A stretch of 64,000 bases of DNA, from contig NZ_AUFB01000004.1 in assembly GCF_000426285.1 (NCBI RefSeq), positions 310,001 to 374,000 of the forward strand, given 5' to 3'. Below are positions 51,201-60,484 of this stretch, piece by piece (the first letter of the stretch is position 1; the number at the start of each line of letters is the position of its first letter). A program made the position numbers and the translations under genes. Below the pieces are notes generated by a model. That model had not been told where the DNA came from. It did no database searches and worked only from the letters and a program-made list of their open reading frames with translations. This DNA is from Rhizobium leucaenae USDA 9039. Lineage in GTDB: Bacteria > Pseudomonadota > Alphaproteobacteria > Rhizobiales > Rhizobiaceae.

Positions 51201-54200
51201 GATAGACGAGATAGCGAGCAAGCTTCTGGAAGGCGGCCGCCTGCTGCGAGGTGACGCCGACATGGCGCATCTGCATTTGCGTGCGCGTCCAGGCCTGCGT
51301 GAGCTCGACAGCGAAGGTATCGGGATTGCGGTAGCGGTCGACCGCCTTGTCGACATCCTCGCGGTTCGGCGCGGCGATCGTCCAGAAGATCACGCTGACC
51401 TTCTTGCCTGCCGGCACGCGCACGACGCGGCGCAGTGAAAGGCAGGCGTCCATGGTAAAGCCGTCCGTACCGGAGAGCACAGCGCCCGGATCGAAAGCGG
51501 CGGCTTCCGCCAGCGTCCGGCCACGGCCGAGGAATTTGCGGCGATCCGTCTCGAATTCTGTCGGGCGCTCGGTACCGGCATTGTCCACGACCAGATGGGC
51601 GATCGACATGTCGGGCTCGTTATAATCGCGCTTGTTGCGTTCGGCGCGGATCACATCGCCGCTGCTGCCGATCTCGGTGCGCACGAACATGCGGGCAAAG
51701 ACCGGATGGCCCGAATCGACGTCGTCACTGGCGATCGCCGGCTCGAGATAGGAGGTCACTTCGATGAAGCGATCCTCCGCGCCCATGTTGAGCAGCGTCA
51801 CGCGGCGGCCTTCGGCATCATGTTCGGTTGCGACGATGCACTCGACGTCACTGGTGAGATCACCCACCGTCTTGCTGTATTCCGCCTTTTCGTCGCTGAA
51901 GGTGACCTTGACCTTTTCGCCTTCGACGCTGCGCGGTTCGGAGGTGGCCGACCACCATTGGCCGGATGCGGTATCGCGCAGGAAGATGAAAGTGCCCCAC
52001 CGATCTTCGGTCGGATCGGGCCGCCAACGCGAAACGGACAAGCCGTTCCAGCGCGAATAGCCGGCGCCGGTCGCCGTCAGCATGACCGCGTAATGGCCGT
52101 TGGAAAGGAAGGCGAGTTCGCGGTCGTGCGTCGCCGGATCGGCGATCTTGCGGATCTCCGGACGCAGCATATCTTCCTGGATATTGGCCGGCTGGTCGCT
52201 CTCATGCTTGGCAGCCATGACAGGGATATCGCGCGGCGCCTTTTCCTGCAGCAGCAGCTCGGCCGCTTCGATCACCGGATCGGCGTGGAACAGCTCGCGC
52301 AAGCGGCCGTTGAAGGCGACGTTGGCAATAGCCGCAATCGACATGCCGTGATGGTGGGCATAGTAGTTGTAGACCACCGCGCACTTCTTGCCTTCCGGAA
52401 CGCGGGACGGCGTGAAGTCGACGGCGTCGTGGAAGCCATAGGTGCCGAGCGCGCCGACCTTGCGGAGCTTCTGCAGGTTTTCAAGCGCCTCTTCCGGCCG
52501 ATATTGGCTGGCAAGGATCGAGGCATAGGGCGCGATGACCGCATTCTGGCCGAGGCCGCGCTTCAGGCCGAGCGACGGCACGCCGAAGTTGGTGTACTGG
52601 TAGTGCATGTAATGGTCGCGGGCGTTGAAGGCCGCTTCCGAAATCCCCCAGGGAATGCCGGCGCCGAGGCGCTTGGCATAGTTCATCTGCTCCTGGACGA
52701 TCAGATTGTTGGTCTGGTTGAGGATGCCGCCCTGGCGCTCCTGCATCACGAGCGGTGGCATCAGATATTCGAACATCGAGCCGGACCAGGAAACCAGCGC
52801 GCCGCGGGAGCCGATCGGCACGACCTGGCGGCCGAGGCGATACCAATGCTCCGTCGGCAGATCGCCCTTGGCGATGGCGAAGAGGCTGGTAAGACGCGCT
52901 TCGGACGCCAGCAGATCATAGCAGGCGGCATCGAGTTCGTTGGTTTCAACACGGAAGCCGATAGAAAGCAGGCGCCGTTCCGGACGGTAGAGGAAGGCGA
53001 ATTCCATACCGAAAGCAGTGTCGCGCATGCGGTCGCGCAGCTTTGCCAGACGCTGGCGCAGCGCATCGACATTGGCGAGATCGAAGACGCTGTCGGCAAT
53101 ATGGCCTTCGCAGACCTTCACCAGCGATTCCGACCAGGTGAGCACCTCGCCGCTCTGCGGCGACTTGACCTCATGGTCGAGGTTGGCAGCGAGCTTCTGG
53201 ATATCATGCGCCAGGACCGACAGGTTGATGATACGGATCGAGGCGAACTCGTGCTCGCGCTTGACCGCCGCCAGTGCATTCCGGAAGCCGATGATGCGTT
53301 CTTCCAGGCGATGACGCAGCGGACGAACGGTCTTGCGGTCATCCGGCAGTTCAGCAAGCATTTCGCCAAGAATGCCGGCGACGTCGCCGATACCGTCAAG
53401 ATTGCCCTGCATATGTGCGGAAGGCGCTTCCGCCCAGATGCGGCAGGCCGAAGACACGGCAATCAAATGGCCGGCAAAGTTGCCGCTGTCGACCGCCGAG
53501 ACATAGCGGGCGCCCATCGGCTTCAGCGTGTCCGTATGATACCAGTTGCAGAGGTGTCCGCGGAATTTCTCCAGCTTCTCCACGGTCGCCATGGTCTTTT
53601 CCATGCGATCGATGGTTTCCTCGAAGGAGATCCAGCCGAAATTGCGGGCCGAGATCACCGAGAGCAGGTAGACACCGATATTGGTCGGCGAGGTGCGCGA
53701 AGCGACCACCGCATGCGGCGTCTGCTGCACATTGTCCGGCGGCAGGTGGTTTTGCTGCTCGACCACGAAGGTGTCGAAATAACGCCAGGTGCGCCGCGCG
53801 ATCTTGCGCAGCTCTGCCGAAACGCTTTCCGGCACTTCGAGCTTGTCTTCGGTTTCCGCCGTCTGGCTGACATACCAGGCGATCGCCGGCGACAGCATCC
53901 ACAGCAGCGCGAAGGGAATGCCCACGAAGAAGGCGTTGTCGCCGGAAAGGGAGGCGAAAGCCAAAGCCAGCAGCGCCAGCACCGGTGCATGCCACATGAC
54001 GCGGTAATGGCCGAGAATCGTCGTCTGCGCCGCGGCCTGGGCACTGGCTGCCGTACGCCATTGCAGCATCAGCTTGCGGCTGACGAAGGCGCGGTAAAGC
54101 GAGCGGCCGATGGCATCGGCCATGATGCAGGCGCTATCGGCGATGAAGACGATGCGTAGCGCCACCTGCGCATTGGCGGCGCGGATATCCGACCAGACCG

Positions 54201-56802
54201 TATAGAGATGGGCCCGGGCGACGATATCGCTGGTGCGCGGAATGATGCCGTTGATCAGCGACAGCGTCGGCGCGACGAACAGGCAGAAGATCAGCAGGAT
54301 CTGCCAGATCAGCGCGGCGAACGGCCCCATGAAATACCAGCCGAGAACGGAGGCGAAGAACCAGGCGATCGGCGTCAGCGAGCGGCGCAGATTGTCCATC
54401 ATCTTCCAGCGGCCGAGGCCGGTGACACCGCGCTTCGGATTGAAGAGATAGGGAAGCAACTGCCAGTCGCCGCGCGCCCAGCGATGCTGGCGCGAAACTT
54501 CGACTTCGTAGCGGATCGGGAAATCCTCGACGAGTTCGCAGTCGGTGACCAGCGCGCAGCGTGCCATCGAGCCTTCGAGCAGATCGTGGCTGAGAACCGC
54601 GTTCTCCTCGATCTTGCCCTTCAGCGAAGCCTCGAAGGCATCGACATGATAGAGACCCTTGCCGGTGAAGGTGCCTTCCTCGACCAGGTCCTGATAGACG
54701 TCGGAGACGGCGAAGACATAGGGGTCGAGACCGCGGTTGACGGAAAAGACGCGCTGGAACACCGAGGCGTCCTTGCCGGTGGTCAGCGACGGGGTGACGC
54801 GCGGCTGCAGCACGCCGTAGCCACGCACGACACGCTTGGTTTCGGGATCGAAGACCGGGCGGTTGGTCGGATGATGCAGCTTGCCGACAAGCTTCGTGAC
54901 CGTATCACGCACCAGGCGCGTGTCGGAATCGAGCGTCATGACGTATTGCACGTTCTTCGGCACGGTATTGGCGCCGGGCAGGAAGGTCGTGTCGCGGTCG
55001 CCTCGCAGCAGCAGGTTCAGCTCGTGCAGCTTGCCGCGCTTGCGCTCCCAGCCCATCCAGGCGCCTTCGGCCGGATTGTAGAGGCGGCGGCGGTGCAGCA
55101 GGTAGAAGCGCTGCTTGCCGTCTTCGGCATAGCGGGCCGAGAGATTGGCGACTTCGCGGCGGGCGTAATCCAGAATTTCCAGATCGCGTTCGCTCTCTTC
55201 TTCCTTGCTGTCCGGCCAGTCGCTCAGCAGTGCGTAGTAGACTTCGCCGAGCGGGTTGGCGAGATAATGAACCTCGATGTTGCGCACCAGTTCGTCGACG
55301 CTGTCGCGATTGGCGATCAATGTCGGCACGACGACCAGCGTGCGGGCCTCTTCCGGAATGCCCTCCTTGAACTCATAGCCGACGAGACGCGCCGGCGTGA
55401 GGAACATGGTGACCACGAAGTTGAACAGGCCGGTGGCGCCTTCGGATGCAGGCAGCGAGAACATCAGCAGCAGGATGATGGTTTCAGCCCAGCCCATGCC
55501 GGCCTGGATCATGAAATAACCTACGATCCAGAGAGCGATGATGGTGACGAGGAGAACGGGTGCGGCGATCGCCAGCCAGTTGAACTTGCGCCACTGTCGG
55601 ACGAAACGCTGCGACAGCTTCGGGCGGAAGCCGATTGCCTTTTCCAGCTTCTCGATCTGCTGGCCGACGATGAAATCGCCGATATTCGGCTCATGCGGCT
55701 GCGGTTCGCCCGAAGCCTTGGCGGCTTCGGTCATCGCCATGGCGACCTGCGCAATTTCCATTTCCGTCTTATCGGAACGGCGCGCCAGCTTCTCGATGGC
55801 GCGGCGATAGCTGTTGCGCGAGCCGGGATCGAGCTTTGCGTAATCGGTCTCGGCCCAGAGCAGCTTGTCGACGGCGCTGACTTCCTCGACCCAGCCAGAC
55901 CAGTCGGTGTCGTCGATCAGCCGCAGGCTTTTGATGATGTTGCCCATCGTCACATTGCCGGACGACAGGCGGTTGTGCTCGGCCATCATGACGGTTTCGG
56001 CGTCGGTGCCGGCTTCCGCCAGCCGCCTTTCCAGCCAGGTGACGGCGAGGCCCGAAGTGTGCGAGCCATCGCGCAGGCGATAGAGGAACTGCGTGGCGAA
56101 GGTGTTATCGGACGTATAAGGCTCGAGCGTCCTCAGGAACTCGGTGACTTTGGCATCGTCATTGATGCGGATCAGCTCATCGACGGCGGCATTGGCCTTC
56201 TTGCGCGTCAGGCGGCTCTGCTCGACGCGGCTGGAGATGCGGCGCAGATTGTCGACGAGCACATAGCGCACCAGCGACGGAACCGCCCAGAGTTCACCGA
56301 TCTTCAGCATCTCGTGCGATTGGAAGCCTTCGACGAGCGCCAGCAGGCCCTGGTTGGATACCGTGCTGTGCGTATGGGCGACATAGAGCCAGGCGAGCGC
56401 CAGCGTGCGCGGCATCACCATACCGTCGATGGTGATCGTCTGCAGTTGATCGTAGAACTTCTTCGGAAAATCGCGGCGGACTTCCTGGATCGCTTCTTCG
56501 ATGATGTAGTGGTTGTCGAGCAGCCATTCGGCCGCGGGCGTGATCGACTCGCCGGCATCGACGTCGGCATTAGCCGAACGATAGACGCGCAGGATCTCTT
56601 TTTCGTTCTCCTTGTGCCGGGCGAAGAAATCGAAGGGCGCAAAGCCCGGCAGCTTCGTAGTGGCGCCGTTGCGGGCGAAGGTCGCCCCGCATTCTCGGAT
56701 CTGATCGTTGGAGAAATAGGTGGCACGGATCGAATCGTTATGATCGATCTGCTTGGCTTCAGAATCGCGCGGCGGAACAGTGGAGAGGTTTTGAGATGTC
56801 AT
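48292..56802 (-). CDS. ndvB: Cyclic beta-1,2-glucan synthase NdvB
   Basis: NdvB (ChvB/Cgs) is a giant inner-membrane enzyme of 2,836 residues that starts, elongates and cyclises beta-1,2-glucan from UDP-glucose, with itself as protein primer. The GT84 domain in the N-terminal third has TLDSDTRLV near residue 625 and QHRWARGDWQLLPYLF near 775, flanked by several membrane helices. The C-terminal half is a GH94 phosphorylase-like domain that sets ring size. Its catalytic aspartate is in GGDWNDGMNRVG near residue 2,530. The start MTSQNLSTVPPRDS lacks a strong ribosome site; an ATG seven codons earlier is in frame. The gene is intact, with no frameshift. Confidence 0.97.
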   Translation of the reverse strand: MTSQNLSTVPPRDSEAKQIDHNDSIRATYFSNDQIRECGATFARNGATTKLPGFAPFDFFARHKENEKEILRVYRSANADVDAGESITPAAEWLLDNHYIIEEAIQEVRRDFPKKFYDQLQTITIDGMVMPRTLALAWLYVAHTHSTVSNQGLLALVEGFQSHEMLKIGELWAVPSLVRYVLVDNLRRISSRVEQSRLTRKKANAAVDELIRINDDAKVTEFLRTLEPYTSDNTFATQFLYRLRDGSHTSGLAVTWLERRLAEAGTDAETVMMAEHNRLSSGNVTMGNIIKSLRLIDDTDWSGWVEEVSAVDKLLWAETDYAKLDPGSRNSYRRAIEKLARRSDKTEMEIAQVAMAMTEAAKASGEPQPHEPNIGDFIVGQQIEKLEKAIGFRPKLSQRFVRQWRKFNWLAIAAPVLLVTIIALWIVGYFMIQAGMGWAETIILLLMFSLPASEGATGLFNFVVTMFLTPARLVGYEFKEGIPEEARTLVVVPTLIANRDSVDELVRNIEVHYLANPLGEVYYALLSDWPDSKEEESERDLEILDYARREVANLSARYAEDGKQRFYLLHRRRLYNPAEGAWMGWERKRGKLHELNLLLRGDRDTTFLPGANTVPKNVQYVMTLDSDTRLVRDTVTKLVGKLHHPTNRPVFDPETKRVVRGYGVLQPRVTPSLTTGKDASVFQRVFSVNRGLDPYVFAVSDVYQDLVEEGTFTGKGLYHVDAFEASLKGKIEENAVLSHDLLEGSMARCALVTDCELVEDFPIRYEVEVSRQHRWARGDWQLLPYLFNPKRGVTGLGRWKMMDNLRRSLTPIAWFFASVLGWYFMGPFAALIWQILLIFCLFVAPTLSLINGIIPRTSDIVARAHLYTVWSDIRAANAQVALRIVFIADSACIMADAIGRSLYRAFVSRKLMLQWRTAASAQAAAQTTILGHYRVMWHAPVLALLALAFASLSGDNAFFVGIPFALLWMLSPAIAWYVSQTAETEDKLEVPESVSAELRKIARRTWRYFDTFVVEQQNHLPPDNVQQTPHAVVASRTSPTNIGVYLLSVISARNFGWISFEETIDRMEKTMATVEKLEKFRGHLCNWYHTDTLKPMGARYVSAVDSGNFAGHLIAVSSACRIWAEAPSAHMQGNLDGIGDVAGILGEMLAELPDDRKTVRPLRHRLEERIIGFRNALAAVKREHEFASIRIINLSVLAHDIQKLAANLDHEVKSPQSGEVLTWSESLVKVCEGHIADSVFDLANVDALRQRLAKLRDRMRDTAFGMEFAFLYRPERRLLSIGFRVETNELDAACYDLLASEARLTSLFAIAKGDLPTEHWYRLGRQVVPIGSRGALVSWSGSMFEYLMPPLVMQERQGGILNQTNNLIVQEQMNYAKRLGAGIPWGISEAAFNARDHYMHYQYTNFGVPSLGLKRGLGQNAVIAPYASILASQYRPEEALENLQKLRKVGALGTYGFHDAVDFTPSRVPEGKKCAVVYNYYAHHHGMSIAAIANVAFNGRLRELFHADPVIEAAELLLQEKAPRDIPVMAAKHESDQPANIQEDMLRPEIRKIADPATHDRELAFLSNGHYAVMLTATGAGYSRWNGLSVSRWRPDPTEDRWGTFIFLRDTASGQWWSATSEPRSVEGEKVKVTFSDEKAEYSKTVGDLTSDVECIVATEHDAEGRRVTLLNMGAEDRFIEVTSYLEPAIASDDVDSGHPVFARMFVRTEIGSSGDVIRAERNKRDYNEPDMSIAHLVVDNAGTERPTEFETDRRKFLGRGRTLAEAAAFDPGAVLSGTDGFTMDACLSLRRVVRVPAGKKVSVIFWTIAAPNREDVDKAVDRYRNPDTFAVELTQAWTRTQMQMRHVGVTSQQAAAFQKLARYLVYPDMHLRADGATVQAGLHSQSALWPVTISGDFPIFTLRINDDIDLEIAREALSAAEYMRSRGINTDLVIVNERAVDQAQDMQRELDKLVEHVRHNQGEGLRQNVFSVRKDLIEQETYQQILAASRVIFHARNGKLVDQIARAATLFGSAQSDGPAPVNRLAVPMVPQKSVFAAEELEAQDDLDFWNGYGGFADNGREYVVRLAGGQSTPQPWINVISNERFGFHVPAEGGGFTWSHNSRDYQLTPWTNDMVINRPGEALYVTDLDSNTVMTPYASLSRNPNVRYEARHGLGYSVFSSEQSGIALELTQTVDRERPVKLFRLRIRNTGDGARRLRLYNYAEWVLGTNPNKTRPFILSSLDEETGALFANNPFSIDYSKRVAFMAASEGHSSFSASRREFIGRHGTVQMPQAVVSGAVLSNSTDLDGDPCAALAFDLTVGAGEQKDICLYMGDTASIEEARALVADIRKADFEAVLSASRGFWDGFTGRLQISTPDKAMDNLINAWLPYQSLGCRILSRTAFYQSSGAFGFRDQLQDTLAFLMHAPELARNQILNAAQRQFREGDVQHWWLPGSGAGVRTSISDDVVWLAYAINQYCTVTGDKSLLDEELAFVEGAALMPGTHDAFYQPTVSQDKVSVYEHAALALDLAIKRKGGNGLPLILGGDWNDGMNRVGIQGRGESVWLGWFLAGTLTAFLPYAEARGDKERVERWKKHLPELRKALETAGWDGGHYRRGYFDDGSPLGSDENFECQIDSIAQSWNILSGEGDRERGEKAMNAVLEKLVDDDSRIIRLFTPPFAKSARDPGYIKAYPPGVRENGGQYTHAATWVVMALAEMNRGDDAWHCFELLNPVNHARNRDEADTYRVEPYVIAADVYGEGQLTGRGGWTWYTGSAGWLYRVAIEGILGIRVKNGHLYVKPALPSKWDGFAADLDLPSGKYRISVSKAPDAKGYLVTVNDRAIAHPEEGYPIGQ

Positions 56803-57223
56803 GGATTCGGGTTCTGGGTCCAAACAGAGTGACAGGCATTGTCGCCTTTACCGTCTTTTGTCCGGCCCCACACAACTATTCATGCATTTGGACCCTTTGC
56901 TTCGCTTCCCGGCGTGCGAAGGGGATGAATTGGAGGTGGCGGCTAGAACAAACGTATTCAGGCGAAGATTTTCACGGGCTCTTCTTCAGGATCATGGCAA
57001 TTTTGGGCCACCATTCGAAACAGGCTTCCGTGAAACTTGACACGCGGCCGGATGCTTCCGGCAGCAGTCCGCACGTGTCAAAGACAATCGATCAAGGTCA
57101 TGAGGCATTCTCCTTAGGCTGATTTCTTGCGATCGCATTCAGCAGGGCTTGGTAGGTTGAGCCTCCATATCCCGCAGAAGATGAACTTAAACTGAACCCC
57201 CTCAAAAGATTCGCAAATTCCTT
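56803..57223. other. Intergenic region upstream of ndvB
   Basis: This stretch of about 420 bases must hold the ndvB promoter and the 3' end of the XRE-cupin gene. Short plus-strand frames exist but lack ribosome sites. I see no strong hairpin and no clear sigma-70 box. Confidence 0.5.
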
Positions 57224-57907
57224 TCAAGAGCCGTATTTCTCCGGATAGGAAATGACCGACAGAAAGCGGATCGGCAGACTGATGAGCACTTCCGGACCGT
57301 GCGGCGCGTCGGCATCGAAGAACAGGCTGTCGCCAGGTCGCATCGCATAGAGCTTGTCGGCGTGACGATATTCGACCTCCCCTTCCAACATATAGATCAA
57401 TTCGAGCCCTTCATGCTGAAATGCCGGAAAAACATCGGAATCGGCAGTTAGCGTGATGAGATAGGGTTCGACCTGCAATCCGCTAGATCCGTTGGCTATA
57501 TGACCGAGCAGATTGTACTGATGACCGGCGCGCGTGCCTCGCCGCTCCATCTCCAAACCCTCGCCTGCCTTGACGAAGACGGCATTGCGCCTTTCTTCGA
57601 AACGCCGAAAGAACGACGTGACGGGAACGCCGAGCGCCCGCGCTAAGGCCTGCAATGTGGTGAGAGATGGCGAGGTATTGCCGTTTTCGATCTTGGAGAG
57701 CATGCCCAGCGATATGCCGGTGGCCGAGGCGAGGTCGGCGCCGGTGATGCCGAGCTTCTTGCGAAAGGCACGAACCTCGTGACCGATCGCCAATTCGAGA
57801 TTGTTTTCCTTCACGTCGCGTATCGCGTCCGAATCCTGTGTCAGGATCGCGCTCGCATCGTGAGCACCATTCCGTCTGCTGCTGCGCCCAGCCTCCGCCT
57901 TGCTCAT
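57224..57907 (-). CDS. XRE-family regulator with C-terminal cupin
   Basis: The 227-residue protein has a disordered N-terminus. A helix-turn-helix lies at about residues 40-95 (RKKLGITGADLASATGISLG, then MLSKIENGNTSPSL). A cupin sensor domain near 160-215 follows (HEGLELIYMLEGEVEYRHAD, then YAMRPGDSLFFDADAPHGPE). This PuuR-like architecture often controls catabolism or uptake of amines, amino acids or peptides. Whether it controls the peptide transporter further right is a guess, since two small genes intervene. The frame and the length are intact. Confidence 0.87.
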   Translation of the reverse strand: MSKAEAGRSSRRNGAHDASAILTQDSDAIRDVKENNLELAIGHEVRAFRKKLGITGADLASATGISLGMLSKIENGNTSPSLTTLQALARALGVPVTSFFRRFEERRNAVFVKAGEGLEMERRGTRAGHQYNLLGHIANGSSGLQVEPYLITLTADSDVFPAFQHEGLELIYMLEGEVEYRHADKLYAMRPGDSLFFDADAPHGPEVLISLPIRFLSVISYPEKYGS

Positions 57908-58228
57908 GCTCCGCCCCGTTCTATTTTATGTTTTGGCGGAGCTTACTGTTTTCATGAAGCGCATTCTATTGGCCACAAGAAATTTTCTTTGTCCGGCGAA
58001 GTTTTGACAGCACCGGAAAGAAGAATTGCCGTTAGGGAATGCTTCCATTTGGAAAGAAACGAGGTTCAACGGTACCGGTCGAGCTACTTGAAAGTGCCTC
58101 CGATCAACCACCGTTGGGAGCCTGAGAAGGGATGAGGCCGCGAACTTGTCCTACGGCGCCTGCAGCAACAGCAAGCATACCCAGTGATATGACCGATCAA
58201 TACCGGTCATATCGTGTTGACGACGCAT
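57908..58228. other. Intergenic region with a 10-bp inverted repeat
   Basis: No gene is apparent. GATATGACCG (58186-58195) and CGGTCATATC (58204-58213) form a perfect stem around eight bases, 16 bases after the stop of the small minus-strand gene. It lacks a T-run. The rest holds the XRE-cupin promoter. Confidence 0.5.
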
Positions 58229-58387
58229 TCAGATCACGATGCCGCAGACGATGGCCGCGACGAAGATGAACGCGGCCGAAAACAGCGCGACGTGGATTGC
58301 AGTCTGGATCTTACTCCGCGTCGTCGCGACGCGCTTCGAACCGTCGAACTGGTTCACATGCGTATTCGACATACCCAAATTCGCCAT
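58229..58387 (-). CDS. Small single-helix membrane protein
   Basis: The ATG at 58387 has GGAGG 6 bases upstream. The 52-residue product has a polar, basic N-terminus (MANLGMSNTHVNQFDGSKRV) and one C-terminal membrane helix (AIHVALFSAAFIFVAAIVCG). I recognise no named family. Its tail-anchor-like shape suggests an inner-membrane protein with a cytoplasmic head. Confidence 0.7.
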   Translation of the reverse strand: MANLGMSNTHVNQFDGSKRVATTRSKIQTAIHVALFSAAFIFVAAIVCGIVI

Positions 58388-58550
58388 GCGTTGCCTCCGT
58401 TCGTTATTTTGATGTTCTACGGGCGAGTTCACGCCCGACATTCAAACAATCCCTATCAATTAGGTAGAGATGAATTTTCGTCCAGAGGCCAACGAAGGAA
58501 AAATAAACCCTTGAACGACTGTCGGGCTCGAAAGAGCAGCAAGGCCGACA

Positions 58551-58739
58551 TCAGCAGAGAATGCGGCGAGCCCAGATCAAAGTGCGCTCTACAGCGCCCG
58601 CTTCGGGAGCCGGAATTTCGGTCGGGCCGATCTCGCGACGGTTCTTTTCTTCCGGCAGAGTGACGCTCAGCACGTCTTCCTCTTTCGCCGGCATTGGCGG
58701 ATGAAGATAACCCATGGTCATGCCACCCATGAAAAACAT
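58551..58739 (-). CDS. Small hypothetical protein, 62 residues
   Basis: From ATG 58739, with GGAGG about 5 bases upstream, the frame runs 62 codons. It starts MFFMGGMTMGYLHPPMPAKE and ends in a charged part with VERTLIWARRILC. There is no clear membrane helix or known domain. An ATG three codons later is an alternative. The good ribosome site is the main support. Confidence 0.5.
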   Translation of the reverse strand: MFFMGGMTMGYLHPPMPAKEEDVLSVTLPEEKNRREIGPTEIPAPEAGAVERTLIWARRILC

Positions 58740-58904
58740 GCCTGCCTCCACTTGCGTTTGACCCGAAACAGGGGATCACGAAAGTTAACCGCCATTAACG
58801 GGATCATGACAGAATTGCGGCACGAGTCAATAGTCTATACGATTGGTCGTCTTTTAAGGGTGACTTAACTAAGGGAGCGAAGAGAGACTAACAACAACAG
58901 CAGG

Positions 58905-59654
58905 TTAGGCGCGGACAAATCCTTTACTCGCTACCATCAGATTGCGCGTGTAGTCCTGCCTGACGTCGCCGGCCGCCAATTCTTTTGCGCTCAGCCGCTC
59001 GACGACCGCGCCGTTCTGCATCACCACCAGCCGTTCGCACATATGGGTGACGACGCCGAGATCGTGGCTGACCATGACGAATGTCAGATGACGATCCCTG
59101 CGCACCTGCTCCAGCAGATTGAGCACCTCCGCCTGCACCGAAGCATCCAGCGCTGAGGTGGGCTCATCGAGCAACAGGATCGAGGGCTCGACGATCAAAG
59201 CCCGCGCGATTGCCACGCGCTGGCGCTGGCCACCCGACAATTGATGCGGATAGCGGAACCGGAAACCGGAACCGAGGCCGACCTCGTCAAGTGCTCGGGT
59301 GATGCGCATCTCGCTGTCGCCGATACCGTGGATCGCCAGCGGCTCCAGCAGCAGCCGGTCGATGGTCTGACGCGGATGTAGCGAACCGTAGGGATCCTGA
59401 AATACCATCTGGACCTGGCGATAGAAGGTTTTGTTGCGTTTCGAACCCTTCAGCGCCTCGCCGTCGATGCGGATCACCCCGTCGCTGACAGGCGCAAGAC
59501 CGGCGACGGCGCGCAGCAAGGTCGATTTGCCTGAACCGGACTCCCCGACAAGGCCGAAGGACTCGCCCCGGTCCACGCCGATGCTGACCGCATCGAGGGC
59601 ATAATAACCGTCATAGACGACGCTGAGGCCGTCGACTGCAAGCGCTGCCGTCAT
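58905..59654 (-). CDS. Peptide ABC transporter ATPase (DppF/OppF type)
   Basis: This is the second ATPase of a peptide-type importer, 249 residues. Walker A is GESGSGKST, the Q-loop is VFQDPYGSLHPRQT, the signature is LSGGQRQRVAIARAL, Walker B is ILLLDEPTSALDAS, and the switch histidine is in VMVSHDL. The start ATG overlaps the stop of the preceding ATPase gene by ATGA. It is the last gene of the operon. The C-terminal cysteine cluster seen in some OppD/F proteins is absent. Confidence 0.92.
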   Translation of the reverse strand: MTAALAVDGLSVVYDGYYALDAVSIGVDRGESFGLVGESGSGKSTLLRAVAGLAPVSDGVIRIDGEALKGSKRNKTFYRQVQMVFQDPYGSLHPRQTIDRLLLEPLAIHGIGDSEMRITRALDEVGLGSGFRFRYPHQLSGGQRQRVAIARALIVEPSILLLDEPTSALDASVQAEVLNLLEQVRRDRHLTFVMVSHDLGVVTHMCERLVVMQNGAVVERLSAKELAAGDVRQDYTRNLMVASKGFVRA

Positions 59655-60484
59655 GCCGCCCACTCCGGCTTGCGGTCGAGGACCGGTAGCGGATGGCGGT
59701 TCTCACCGATCACGGGCATGCAATTCAACAGGCCGCGCGTATAGGGATGCTGCGCATTGTTGAGATCGGAAGCCTTTAGTTCCTCGACGATCTTGCCGGC
59801 ATACATGACGATCACCCGGTCACAGAAGGAGGAAACCAGCCTCAGATCGTGCGACACGAAAATCAGTCCCATGCCGCGCTCCGATACCAGCCTGTCCATG
59901 ATCCTCAGCACGTCGAGCTGCACTGTAACGTCGAGCGCCGAGGTCGGCTCGTCGGCGATCAGCAGCTCCGGCCCGGCAATCAGCATCATCGCGATCATCG
60001 CGCGCTGGCCCATGCCGCCGGAGACTTCATGCGGATGCAGATCGTAGACGCGTTTGGGATCGCGGATCTGCACGGCTTCCAGCATGGCCAGCGCACGGTC
60101 CCGCGCTTCCGCCTTGCTGACCTTCTCATGCGTGCGCAGGGTTTCGGTGATCTGCTTGCCGATGGTCATCACCGGGTCGAGCGAATATTTCGGGTCCTGG
60201 AGTACCATGGCAATTCGTTTGCCGCGCAGCGAGCGGCGCTCCCTGGCCGAGATCGACAGCAGATCGATGCCGCTGAAATTCAGCCTTTCAGCGGTGACAA
60301 TGCCGTGCGAGGGCGTCAGCCCCATGATGGCGCGGCCCGTCTGCGATTTGCCGGAACCGCTCTCGCCGACGATGCCCAGCCGCTCGCGGCCGAGCATGAA
60401 GGACACGCCACGCACAGCTTCGATCATGCCGGTACGCGTGGGATAACGAACCCTGAGGTTCTCGACCGTCAACAATGGTGTCAT
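59651..60484 (-). CDS. Peptide ABC transporter ATPase (DppD/OppD type)
   Basis: This is the first ATPase, 277 residues from the ATG that overlaps the permease stop by ATGA. Walker A is GESGSGKSQ, with the last residue Q where many have T or S. The Q-loop is VLQDPKYSLDPVMT, the signature is VSGGMGQRAMIAMML and Walker B is LLIADEPTSALDVT. Both signature variants are common in the DppD branch. It pairs with the DppF-type ATPase to drive uptake. Confidence 0.92.
   Translation of the reverse strand: MTPLLTVENLRVRYPTRTGMIEAVRGVSFMLGRERLGIVGESGSGKSQTGRAIMGLTPSHGIVTAERLNFSGIDLLSISARERRSLRGKRIAMVLQDPKYSLDPVMTIGKQITETLRTHEKVSKAEARDRALAMLEAVQIRDPKRVYDLHPHEVSGGMGQRAMIAMMLIAGPELLIADEPTSALDVTVQLDVLRIMDRLVSERGMGLIFVSHDLRLVSSFCDRVIVMYAGKIVEELKASDLNNAQHPYTRGLLNCMPVIGENRHPLPVLDRKPEWAA

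Noticed and set aside
48469..56832. Several plus-strand frames of 400-870 codons
   Set aside because: All are antisense shadows of ndvB, without ribosome sites or recognisable domains.
58786..58801. CtrA site from TTAACC and TTAACG
   Set aside because: The spacing between the TTAA halves is six, not seven, and only one such site is present, so I mention it only in passing.
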